A stretch of 5,014 nucleotides of DNA, taken from Clostridiales bacterium (GTDB lineage Bacteria > Bacillota > Clostridia > Tissierellales > Sedimentibacteraceae). Position 1 is the first letter of the stretch. The number at the start of each line of letters is the position of its first letter. The translations under genes were made by a program, and so were the position numbers. Below, in pieces: positions 1 through 5,014 of this stretch. The stretch is from contig DNNV01000139.1 in assembly GCA_003497505.1 (NCBI GenBank), positions 1-5,014 of the forward strand. Direction: 5' to 3'. The notes below the pieces were generated by a model. That model made no database searches. It was not told the DNA's origin and saw only the letters and a list, made by a program, of their open reading frames with translations.

Positions 1-830
1 CAGGGTTCATAGTGGATTCAAACGGATATATTGTTACGAACGCACATGTTATCGGTGACGGACAATATGAAAACATAAAGGTTTCTTTGATTGATGGGTC
101 TACTGAAATCGGTGAGGTGCTGTGGTATGATACGACTCTGGATCTTGCTGTAGTAAAAATAAACAGAACAGGACTTCCCACAGTGGAATTGGGAAATTCG
201 GATGAATTAAAAGTTGGAGAACCGGCGGTTGCAATAGGAAACCCAATGACATTAGACCTTGAAAGAACAGTTACTCAGGGAATAATAAGCGGGTTGAACA
301 GAACAGTTGCATTTGAAAACGGCACAGTAATTGAACCTCTTATACAGACGGATGCATCAATAAACTCAGGAAACAGCGGCGGCCCGTTGTTTAATGCAGA
401 AGGGCATGTAATCGGCATAAATACAGCTAAAATGAGCACAGCGGAAGGACTTGGATTTGCAATTCCTATTAATATGGCAAAACCTATAATTGAACAGATA
501 ATCAAGGATGGTAAGCTGTCCACGCTGTATGTGGGCATCACCGGAGTTGATGTTGAAACTTATCAGAATGCTCTTGGAGTAAAGGTTACTGCCGAATATG
601 GTGTTGTTGTAATTGAAGTTCTGGACAATACACCGGCTGAAGAAGCAGGTTTGAAGCCTGTTGATGTAATAACAGCAATTGACGGAACTAAAATAGAAAG
701 TATGCCTGAATTAAAAAGAAAGTTATATCAATACAAGGAAAATGATAAGGCTGAGTTCACAATAATAAGAAACGGTCAGGAACAGAAGGTATCAATTACC
801 TTAAAAGCAAAGCCTGGAAATCTACAATAA
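1..830 (+). CDS. htrA: HtrA/DegP-family trypsin-like serine protease with one PDZ domain (5' truncated by window)
   Basis: This is the C-terminal part of an HtrA-type protease, a family that degrades misfolded proteins at the cell envelope. The frame is open from base 3 and reads GFIVDSNGYIVTNAHVI, a typical HtrA start of the protease core, so the GTG at 12 is internal and the real start lies outside the window. Counting from that GTG codon as residue 1, the catalytic triad is complete: His12 (TNAHV), Asp44 (LDLAVVKI) and Ser122 (GNSGGPL). The substrate-pocket segment EGLGFAIPIN is at 145-154. A single PDZ domain spans about 172-268 and begins with YVGI, the carboxylate-binding loop. The PDZ glycine usually found in 'KxGDVI' is valine here (KPVDVI). 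The membrane anchor expected in Gram-positive HtrA proteins would be in the missing N-terminus. The gene converges on the CoA-transferase operon and shares its terminator. Family assignment is firm; the physiological substrate is unknown. Confidence 0.95.
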   Translation, partial: GFIVDSNGYIVTNAHVIGDGQYENIKVSLIDGSTEIGEVLWYDTTLDLAVVKINRTGLPTVELGNSDELKVGEPAVAIGNPMTLDLERTVTQGIISGLNRTVAFENGTVIEPLIQTDASINSGNSGGPLFNAEGHVIGINTAKMSTAEGLGFAIPINMAKPIIEQIIKDGKLSTLYVGITGVDVETYQNALGVKVTAEYGVVVIEVLDNTPAEEAGLKPVDVITAIDGTKIESMPELKRKLYQYKENDKAEFTIIRNGQEQKVSITLKAKPGNLQ

Positions 831-854
831 TACCTTTTATATATTCTCCTAAAT

Positions 855-889
855 AAAAAACGGTCCTGCAGTTTATGCAGGACTGTTTT
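855..889. terminator. Bidirectional intrinsic terminator between convergent genes
   Basis: A 10-bp stem (CGGTCCTGCA at 861-870 with TGCAGGACTG at 876-885, one G-T wobble) encloses the 5-nt loop GTTTA. It is flanked by an A run at 855-860 and a T run at 886-889. Read rightwards, it gives a hairpin followed by UUUUAUU and would end the protease transcript 30 nt after its stop. Read leftwards, it gives the same hairpin followed by UUUUUUAUUU and would end the CoA-transferase operon. Only one base separates the plus-strand T run from the last base of the beta-subunit stop codon. Confidence 0.9.
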
Positions 890-890
890 A

Positions 891-1547
891 TTAATCATCT
901 AATCCGAATCTCTTTAAATCAGGTGATACTATTAAATTAGCTTCAGTTGCGGCAATTACCTCTTCAACAGTTGCCTCAGGACCTATTTCTTCAAGCACAA
1001 GTCCTTTGTCTGTAACTCTTAAAAGTGCCATTTCTGTCACGATTATATTCACCTGCTCCTTGGCAGTAAGCGGAAGCGTGCATTGCTTTAAAATTTTCGG
1101 TGTTCCCTTCTGTGTGTGAACCATTGCAATTATTACTGTTTTAGCTCCAACAACAAGGTCCATTGCACCGCCCATTCCCGGAACCATCTTGCCCGGTATT
1201 TTCCAGTTTGCCAGGTTGCCGTTTTCATCGACTTCCATCGCTCCCAGGACTGTTGCGTCAACGTGTCCTCCTCTGATAATTCCGAAAGAAGTGGCACTGT
1301 CAAAGAACATTCCGCCGGGTAATATTGATGATGGCATTCCTCCTGCATTTACAAGTTCCCAATCTTCATTGCCTGCTTCAGGAGCAGGACCCAATCCAAG
1401 AAATCCATTTTCAGACTGGAATGTAATGTCCATGCCTTCAGGAATATAATTTGCAACCATTGTAGGAAGTCCTATACCGAGGTTTACAACATCTCCGTCA
1501 TGCAGAAGCTTAGCTATTCGCTTTGCTATAACAACTTTTGCGTCCAT
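891..1547 (-). CDS. atoA: Family I CoA-transferase, beta subunit (AtoA/CtfB/ScoB type)
   Basis: This is the catalytic beta subunit of a heteromeric 3-oxoacid (acetoacetate/short-chain acyl) CoA-transferase, which moves CoA between acetoacetyl-CoA and a free acid such as acetate or butyrate. At 218 residues it has the normal length of AtoA/CtfB proteins. The family signature FQSENGFLG is at 43-51, and Glu46 is the residue expected to form the glutamyl-CoA thioester. Other conserved blocks are NLGIGLPT (22-29), GGM (69-71), [16 protein letters not shown] (92-107) and GMGGAMDL (124-131). The start is set by a strong GGAGGTG site 7 nt upstream, inside the alpha-subunit gene, and the ATG overlaps the alpha stop codon in TAATG. 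It is the last gene of the operon. Subunit identity is firm. Whether the preferred acid is acetate, butyrate or another cannot be told from sequence; a CtfB name would be equally valid. Confidence 0.95.
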   Translation of the reverse strand: MDAKVVIAKRIAKLLHDGDVVNLGIGLPTMVANYIPEGMDITFQSENGFLGLGPAPEAGNEDWELVNAGGMPSSILPGGMFFDSATSFGIIRGGHVDATVLGAMEVDENGNLANWKIPGKMVPGMGGAMDLVVGAKTVIIAMVHTQKGTPKILKQCTLPLTAKEQVNIIVTEMALLRVTDKGLVLEEIGPEATVEEVIAATEANLIVSPDLKRFGLDD

Positions 1548-1561
1548 TATTTGTCACCTCC
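1547..1561 (-). promoter_or_regulatory. Ribosome binding site and TAATG overlap of the beta-subunit gene
   Basis: On the minus strand, GGAGGTG (1555-1561) lies within the last codons of the alpha subunit, 7 nt before the beta ATG (1547-1545). The alpha TAA (1549-1547) shares one base with this ATG. A strong site plus a stop/start overlap suggests both independent initiation and reinitiation by ribosomes finishing the alpha subunit. Confidence 0.85.
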
Positions 1562-2203
1562 GACGATATAGTCAACAAATATTCCAGAGCACATAACTCT
1601 GTCCTGGTCGATTTCTCCGACCTCAACTATTTTATCAGCCTCAACTATAACTATTTCTGCTGCTGCTGCCATTATAGGATTGAAGTTTTTCATTGTTTTA
1701 TTGAATACCATATTTCCTTTTTTATCAACAACTGAGGCCTTAATCAGTGCCACATCTGCCTTCAAAGGAGTTTCAAAAATGTATTCCTTGCCGTCAATTA
1801 CTTTCTTTTCCTTTCCAAGCTCGGCCTCTGTTCCTATTCCTGTCGGTGTGTAGAATCCACCAAGACCGTTTCCACCGCATCTTACCTTTTCGGCAAGTGT
1901 TCCCTGCGGAGTAAGCACAACCTCTGTTGCTCCTGAATTCATTTGATTTGCTGTCTCAGGGTTTGTTCCAACGTGTGAAGCAATAATTTTCTTGAATTTT
2001 TTGCTCACTACCATCTTGCCGACACCCTTGTCCGGAAAACCTGTATCGTTGCATATTAATGTCAGGTCCTTAACTTCACTTTGAACCAGAGCATCAATTA
2101 AACCTTCAGGAGTTCCATTTGCCAAGAATCCGCCAACCATGATTGTCATGCCATCTTGTACCTTATCTGCGGCTTCTTTGATAGAAATAATTTTATTAAT
2201 CAT
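1547..2203 (-). CDS. atoD: Family I CoA-transferase, alpha subunit (AtoD/CtfA/ScoA type)
   Basis: This is the partner subunit of the downstream beta subunit; in this family the two form a heteromeric cytosolic enzyme. It has 218 residues, the usual AtoD/CtfA length. The CoA-transferase signature is seen at 17-32 ([16 protein letters not shown]), followed by SHVGTNPET (76-84) and the glycine-rich block [17 protein letters not shown] (109-125). The ATG at 2203 has AGAAGGG 8 nt upstream (2212-2218). Another ATG 8 nt further upstream is out of frame. The stop codon overlaps the beta start by one base, so the two subunits are probably translationally coupled, which would favour balanced synthesis. 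A 61-bp gap containing a hairpin separates it from the thiolase gene. With the thiolase it would connect acetoacetate to acetyl-CoA: acetoacetate is activated by CoA transfer and the product is cleaved, or the reverse. Confidence 0.95.
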   Translation of the reverse strand: MINKIISIKEAADKVQDGMTIMVGGFLANGTPEGLIDALVQSEVKDLTLICNDTGFPDKGVGKMVVSKKFKKIIASHVGTNPETANQMNSGATEVVLTPQGTLAEKVRCGGNGLGGFYTPTGIGTEAELGKEKKVIDGKEYIFETPLKADVALIKASVVDKKGNMVFNKTMKNFNPIMAAAAEIVIVEADKIVEVGEIDQDRVMCSGIFVDYIVGGDK

Positions 2204-2239
2204 ATCTTCATCCCTTCTATAAATTGTAAATTCATATAT

Positions 2240-2261
2240 ATGGAGGGGAGAACCCCTCCAT
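2240..2261 (-). other. Intercistronic hairpin between thiolase and CoA-transferase genes
   Basis: A perfect 9-bp inverted repeat (ATGGAGGGG / CCCCTCCAT) with a 4-nt loop begins 3 nt after the thiolase stop codon. In the transcribed minus-strand RNA the loop is UUCU. The sequence after the hairpin is AUAUAUGAAUUUAC, without a U run, so it does not look like an efficient intrinsic terminator. More plausible roles are protection of the thiolase mRNA 3' end, an RNA processing site, or partial attenuation that would set the ratio of thiolase to transferase. The structure is directly visible; its role is inferred. Confidence 0.7.
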
Positions 2262-2264
2262 GTA

Positions 2265-3443
2265 TTATCTTTGAACTAACAGCGCTGTTCCCATTCCTCC
2301 GCCTATGCACAGAGTAGCAAGACCTTTTTTAGCATCTCTTTTCTGCATTTCATAAATCAGAGAAATAAGAATTCTTGCTCCGGAGGCTCCTATAGGATGG
2401 CCGAGAGCTATGGCACCGCCATTAACATTGACGATTTCAGACTTTAATCCTAAGTCACGGGATACTGCAATAGCCTGTGATGCAAAAGCTTCATTAGCTT
2501 CAATAAGCTCAAGGTCCTCTACAGTCCATCCTGCTTTATCCAACGCTTTTTTAGTTGCCGGAACAGGTCCGATTCCCATAATTGTTGGGTCAACTCCCGC
2601 TGAACCGTATCCTGCAATTTCACACAGATATTTTATTCCAAGCTCATCTGCTTTTTCTTTGCTCATAATAATTAAAGCGGCAGCACCGTCATTAATTCCT
2701 GATGCATTTCCGGCTGTAACTGTTCCTTCTTTTTTAAATGCAGGCTTCAGCTTCGCCATTTTGTCAATTGTTGAACCATGCTTAGGATATTCATCAGTAT
2801 CTATAACTACTGGGTCGCCTTTTCTCTGAGGAATTTCCACAGAAACAATTTCATCCTTGAATTTTCCTGCCTTCTGAGCTTCCTCAGTCTTGTTCTGGCT
2901 TTGTACAGCAAATGCATCCTGTTCTTCCTTTGTAATTCCATATTGCTCTGCAATATTTTCTGCTGTGATTCCCATGTGATATTTATTGTAAACATCTGTT
3001 AAACCGTCATAAACCATGTAATCTACTATCTGGCCGTCTCCCATTCTTTGTCCCCATCTTGCTTTAGGTAAAAGATAAGGAGCGTTTGTCATGCTTTCTG
3101 TTCCGCCGCACAATATTACATCGCACTGTCCGCTTTCAACAAACTGTGCCGCCATGCTTACTGCTCTTAATCCTGAGCCACACACCATATTAATTGTCAA
3201 TGCAGGAGTTTCAATAGGAATTCCTGCTCCCAGTGTTACCTGTCTTGCAACGTTCTGTCCAAGACCTGCTCCCAATACATTTCCAAAATAAACTTCTTCA
3301 ACAGCGCTTGGCTCGATTCCTGCTCTTTTTATTGCTTCCTTTGCTGCAATAACTCCTAATTCCACAGCTGATAAAGGAGCAAGTGATCCTCCGAATGAAC
3401 CTATTGGTGTTCTCGCTGCAGATACTATAACTGCTTTTTTCAT
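2265..3443 (-). CDS. thlA: Acetyl-CoA C-acetyltransferase (biosynthetic-type thiolase)
   Basis: This enzyme reversibly condenses two acetyl-CoA to acetoacetyl-CoA plus CoA in the cytosol. It has 392 residues, the typical size of clostridial ThlA and bacterial AtoB/PhaA. All catalytic elements are present: the nucleophile Cys88 in [11 protein letters not shown], Asn317 in NEAF, His349 in [11 protein letters not shown] and the second cysteine Cys379 in CIGGGMGTA. The HMG segment at 156-158 is also typical of acetoacetyl-CoA thiolases. The ATG at 3443 is preceded by GGAGG (3451-3455) at 7 nt spacing, and the N-terminus [15 protein letters not shown] aligns with the family without extension. It is the first gene of the operon, 26 nt behind the inferred start of a sigma-54 promoter. 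With the CoA-transferase it can work towards acetoacetate breakdown to acetyl-CoA or towards C4 synthesis. No dehydrogenase, crotonase or acetoacetate decarboxylase gene is seen nearby, so the direction is open. Confidence 0.96.
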   Translation of the reverse strand: MKKAVIVSAARTPIGSFGGSLAPLSAVELGVIAAKEAIKRAGIEPSAVEEVYFGNVLGAGLGQNVARQVTLGAGIPIETPALTINMVCGSGLRAVSMAAQFVESGQCDVILCGGTESMTNAPYLLPKARWGQRMGDGQIVDYMVYDGLTDVYNKYHMGITAENIAEQYGITKEEQDAFAVQSQNKTEEAQKAGKFKDEIVSVEIPQRKGDPVVIDTDEYPKHGSTIDKMAKLKPAFKKEGTVTAGNASGINDGAAALIIMSKEKADELGIKYLCEIAGYGSAGVDPTIMGIGPVPATKKALDKAGWTVEDLELIEANEAFASQAIAVSRDLGLKSEIVNVNGGAIALGHPIGASGARILISLIYEMQKRDAKKGLATLCIGGGMGTALLVQR

Positions 3444-3479
3444 ATAAATTCCTCCATAAATATGTTTGTCATATTATAT

Positions 3480-3495
3480 AGCAAATACTATGCCA
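3480..3495 (-). promoter_or_regulatory. Sigma-54 (-24/-12) promoter of the thiolase-CoA-transferase operon
   Basis: The minus strand reads TGGCAT-N5-TTGCT, which fits the sigma-54 consensus TGGCAY-N5-TTGCW at every defined position. The invariant GG (3494-3493) and GC (3482-3481) are spaced exactly as required. The inferred transcription start is near 3469, giving a leader of about 26 nt that includes the GGAGG site of the thiolase gene. The gene read divergently from this region encodes a sigma-54 activator, which makes a chance match unlikely. Confidence 0.88.
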
Positions 3496-3555
3496 ATATA
3501 ACAAAAAATTATGAGATTGAAATTCAAATGAAATCCAGCTTGTACATATGTTGTA

Positions 3556-3573
3556 ATATGCAAAAATGCATAT
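3556..3573. promoter_or_regulatory. Candidate activator site 1 (proximal dyad)
   Basis: The perfect inverted repeat ATATGCA-N4-TGCATAT is centred at 3564.5, about 95 bp upstream of the inferred sigma-54 start. This is within the range usual for enhancer-binding proteins. It shares the core TGCA-N4-TGCA with a second dyad 32 bp further upstream. Binding by the divergent regulator is inferred. Confidence 0.55.
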
Positions 3574-3584
3574 AATAACAAAAA

Positions 3585-3610
3585 GGTTATTGCAATGTTG
3601 CATACTAACC
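3585..3610. promoter_or_regulatory. Candidate activator site 2 (distal dyad), overlapping the regulator's -35
   Basis: An inner dyad TGCAA-TG-TTGCA (3591-3602) is nested in an outer one, GGTTA (3585-3589) with TAACC (3606-3610), offset by one base. The core TGCA-N4-TGCA matches site 1. Its centre at 3596.5 is about 128 bp upstream of the sigma-54 start. The -35 hexamer of the likely regulator promoter falls inside it. Confidence 0.55.
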
Positions 3611-3618
3611 AATATAAT
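3590..3618 (+). promoter_or_regulatory. Likely sigma-A promoter of the regulator gene
   Basis: TTGCAA (3590-3595), a 17-bp spacer and a perfect TATAAT (3613-3618) point towards the regulator gene. Transcription would start near 3625, leaving a leader of about 90 nt. The -35 matches consensus at four of six positions. The region is very AT-rich, so a -10 match alone would be weak; the exact spacing raises confidence. Confidence 0.5.
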
Positions 3619-3632
3619 GATATTAATATTGC

Positions 3633-3649
3633 TGTTACATATGATAACA
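3633..3649. repeat. Palindromic element in the regulator leader
   Basis: The inverted repeat TGTTA-N7-TAACA surrounds the palindrome CATATG. The 7-mer ACATATG inside it (3637-3643) also occurs at 3544-3550, where it forms the palindrome ACATATGT (3544-3551). It resembles the GGTTA/TAACC arms of candidate site 2 but has much closer spacing. It could be a further operator, or an effect of AT-rich composition. Confidence 0.3.
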
Positions 3650-3702
3650 TATTGTTTAAAAAATATCAATCATATTATTTAAATAATACTTAAATAAATT
3701 TT

Positions 3703-3714
3703 GGGGGTTATTGA
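3703..3714 (+). promoter_or_regulatory. Unusual GGGGGT ribosome binding site that fixes the regulator start
   Basis: GGGGGT (3703-3708) precedes the ATG at 3715; 7 nt separate the last G from the ATG. It can pair with the anti-Shine-Dalgarno ACCUCC through one G-U wobble. The codon directly before the ATG, in frame, is TGA (3712-3714), so no longer N-terminus is possible. Confidence 0.75.
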
Positions 3715-5014
3715 ATGAAGTCTGATATTATTGATTTTATAGTAGGTTTTGTTATAACAGATACGCGATTTAATATTTTATATTACAATGATTATTTTAA
3801 AACAAATATTTGCAAAAACTATGAAGACATATTGAATAAAAAATTAACAATATATTTCAATGGAGTTAAGGACGGGGAGGAGCATAACTTTTATCCTGTC
3901 AAATTTATAGATAATTCATCTTACTATGTAGTTCACAATAAAATGAAGCTGTATGAACATGATTTGTATGTCTTTTTCTTTTATGACTTCACTATAGGAA
4001 ATGAGCTTGAAAAACAAATAGAAAGATTGAGCAGCCAGCAGTATCTGTACAACGAGATGCTTAATAAGCTTAAGGACGGCATTTACATAACGGATGAGGA
4101 AGGCGTGACAACATATGTAAATGATGCTTTTTTAAATCTATCCGGTTTGACAAGGGAACAAATTATAGGAAAGTCAGTTTATGATTTAAGAAAGTACAAC
4201 GTCCTTCCAAATTCATGCTGTGCCAAGGTCATTGAAACAATGGCGCCTGTTTCAACCATCAATAACTATTATAAAGGTCAGAGGTGCTTGGTTTCGGGTT
4301 CTCCCATATTTGATGAAAAAGGCAATCTCAAGAAGACTATTGCGGTTATAAGAGATGTGTCTGAGCTTGATGTGCTGATGAAAAATATTACGAAGGAAAA
4401 AAATTTGTTTATAAATGAATATGATAACTACAATATTCGAGCGAAAGATATCAAGGAGCCTATAAACACCAATGAGAAAATGAAGGGAATTTACAGCAGG
4501 GCAAGAAAAATCGCAAATGTTGACAGCACGGTGCTGATTTTAGGAGAAACGGGAGTGGGCAAGGACTTCATTGCCATGTATATTTACAATATAAGCAGCA
4601 GAAGCAAGGGGAAGTTTATTAAAATCAACTGCGGAGCTGTTCCGGAGCACCTGCTTGAATCGGAATTTTTCGGATATGAGGAGGGAGCCTTTACCGGCGC
4701 GCAAAAGGGAGGCAAAAAAGGACTTTTTGAAGAAGCAAACGGTGGGGTTCTGTACCTGGATGAAATAGGTGACATGCCCTACACCCTGCAGGTAAAGCTG
4801 TTGAGCGCAATAAATGACAGGATGTTTTACAGAATCGGAGGTACAACTCCCGTGGAATTCAATGCAAGGATTATTGCTGCAACCAATGTGGATTTAAAAC
4901 ACCTTGTTGAAGAAAAAAAATTCCGTGCAGACCTTTACTACAGGCTGAACGTCGTATCATTTGTAATTCCGCCACTGAGGCAGAGAAAGGAAGATATTAT
5001 ACCTCTCGCCCAGA
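3715..5014 (+). CDS. PAS-domain sigma-54-dependent transcriptional activator (3' truncated by window)
   Basis: This is an enhancer-binding protein that hydrolyses ATP to open sigma-54 promoters; 433 codons are visible and the frame is open at the window end. Residues 1-95 look like a divergent PAS-like sensor (VGFVITDTRFNILYYND near 10-26). A helical linker (96-120) leads to a clearer PAS domain at about 115-216, from DGIYITDEEGVTTYVNDAF to TIAVIRDVSEL. The AAA+ domain from about 250 has Walker A GETGVGKD (277-284), the sigma-54 contact loop GAFTGA (324-329), Walker B GGVLYLDEIGD (343-353), sensor I ARIIAATN (384-391) and arginine-finger candidates Arg404 and Arg410 in FRADLYYRLNV. There is no receiver domain, so a small ligand or redox signal, rather than a phosphorelay, is the likely input. 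The C-terminal DNA-binding domain lies outside the window. Its position opposite a sigma-54 promoter makes the thiolase-CoA-transferase operon its probable target. Confidence 0.95.
   Translation, partial: MKSDIIDFIVGFVITDTRFNILYYNDYFKTNICKNYEDILNKKLTIYFNGVKDGEEHNFYPVKFIDNSSYYVVHNKMKLYEHDLYVFFFYDFTIGNELEKQIERLSSQQYLYNEMLNKLKDGIYITDEEGVTTYVNDAFLNLSGLTREQIIGKSVYDLRKYNVLPNSCCAKVIETMAPVSTINNYYKGQRCLVSGSPIFDEKGNLKKTIAVIRDVSELDVLMKNITKEKNLFINEYDNYNIRAKDIKEPINTNEKMKGIYSRARKIANVDSTVLILGETGVGKDFIAMYIYNISSRSKGKFIKINCGAVPEHLLESEFFGYEEGAFTGAQKGGKKGLFEEANGGVLYLDEIGDMPYTLQVKLLSAINDRMFYRIGGTTPVEFNARIIAATNVDLKHLVEEKKFRADLYYRLNVVSFVIPPLRQRKEDIIPLAQ

Noticed and set aside
12..14. GTG as start codon of the protease gene
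   Set aside because: The frame is open to the left edge and the residues before it (GFI) belong to the conserved HtrA core, so it is an internal valine codon.
2410..2829. A 139-codon plus-strand reading frame opposite the thiolase gene
   Set aside because: It is antisense to conserved thiolase codons and shows Ser/Pro/Ala-rich shadow composition with no recognisable domain.
3473..3478. Minus-strand TATAAT as a sigma-A promoter for the thiolase gene
   Set aside because: There is no acceptable -35 hexamer at 16-18 bp spacing. The sequence lies in the -9 to -4 region of the sigma-54 promoter, where an AT-rich melting zone is normal.
3469..3669. A 66-codon minus-strand reading frame in the divergent intergenic region
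   Set aside because: It covers the sigma-54 promoter and both dyads, has an AT-driven Ile/Asn/Tyr-rich composition and resembles no family I recognise.
3652..3669. Rex-like site (TTGTT...TCAA resembling TTGTTAA-N4-TTAACAA)
   Set aside because: Three of fourteen defined positions mismatch, including two in the right arm, and the surroundings are so AT-rich that partial matches are expected.
3652..3678. TTGTTT-N15-TATTAT as the regulator promoter
   Set aside because: The spacer is too short and the -10 is imperfect; TTGCAA-N17-TATAAT at 3590-3618 is a better match.
4584..4775. A 63-codon minus-strand reading frame within the AAA+ domain of the regulator
   Set aside because: It lies antisense to the highly conserved GAFTGA and Walker B region and has no ribosome binding site; it is a shadow of the real gene.

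Overview
The window is AT-rich, and its codon use, strong GGAGG-type ribosome binding sites and protein families point to a low-GC anaerobic Firmicute (Clostridia/Tissierellia type). That assignment is inferred from composition and gene content; no taxonomic marker gene is present. Three blocks are visible: the 3' part of an HtrA-type serine protease gene (plus strand, 1-830), a convergent three-gene metabolic operon (minus strand, 3443 down to 891), and the 5' part of a divergent sigma-54 activator gene (plus strand, 3715 to the window end).

The operon reads, in transcription order, acetyl-CoA acetyltransferase (thiolase), CoA-transferase alpha subunit, CoA-transferase beta subunit. Together they interconvert acetyl-CoA, acetoacetyl-CoA, acetoacetate and an acyl-CoA/free acid pair. 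This is the chemistry of E. coli AtoDAB and of clostridial ThlA/CtfAB. The two transferase genes overlap in TAATG. A GC-rich hairpin separates them from the thiolase gene, and a bidirectional terminator (855-889) ends both the operon and the convergent protease gene.

The 271-bp divergent intergenic region (3444-3714) is the most informative part. On the minus strand it carries a sigma-54 (-24/-12) promoter, TGGCAT-N5-TTGCT, with an inferred start 26 nt before the thiolase start codon. About 95 and 128 bp upstream of that start lie two dyads sharing the core TGCA-N4-TGCA, 32 bp apart (about three helical turns), as expected of activator sites. On the plus strand, a sigma-A-like promoter (TTGCAA-N17-TATAAT) for the regulator has its -35 inside the second dyad, which suggests autorepression. 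The regulator has an N-terminal PAS-like region, a clearer PAS domain and an AAA+ domain with an intact GAFTGA loop, but no receiver domain. The locus therefore looks like a one-component counterpart of the E. coli AtoSC-atoDAEB system: a ligand sensed by the PAS region would switch on acetoacetate/short-chain acid metabolism through sigma-54. The inducer and the exact CoA-transferase substrates cannot be read from the sequence.
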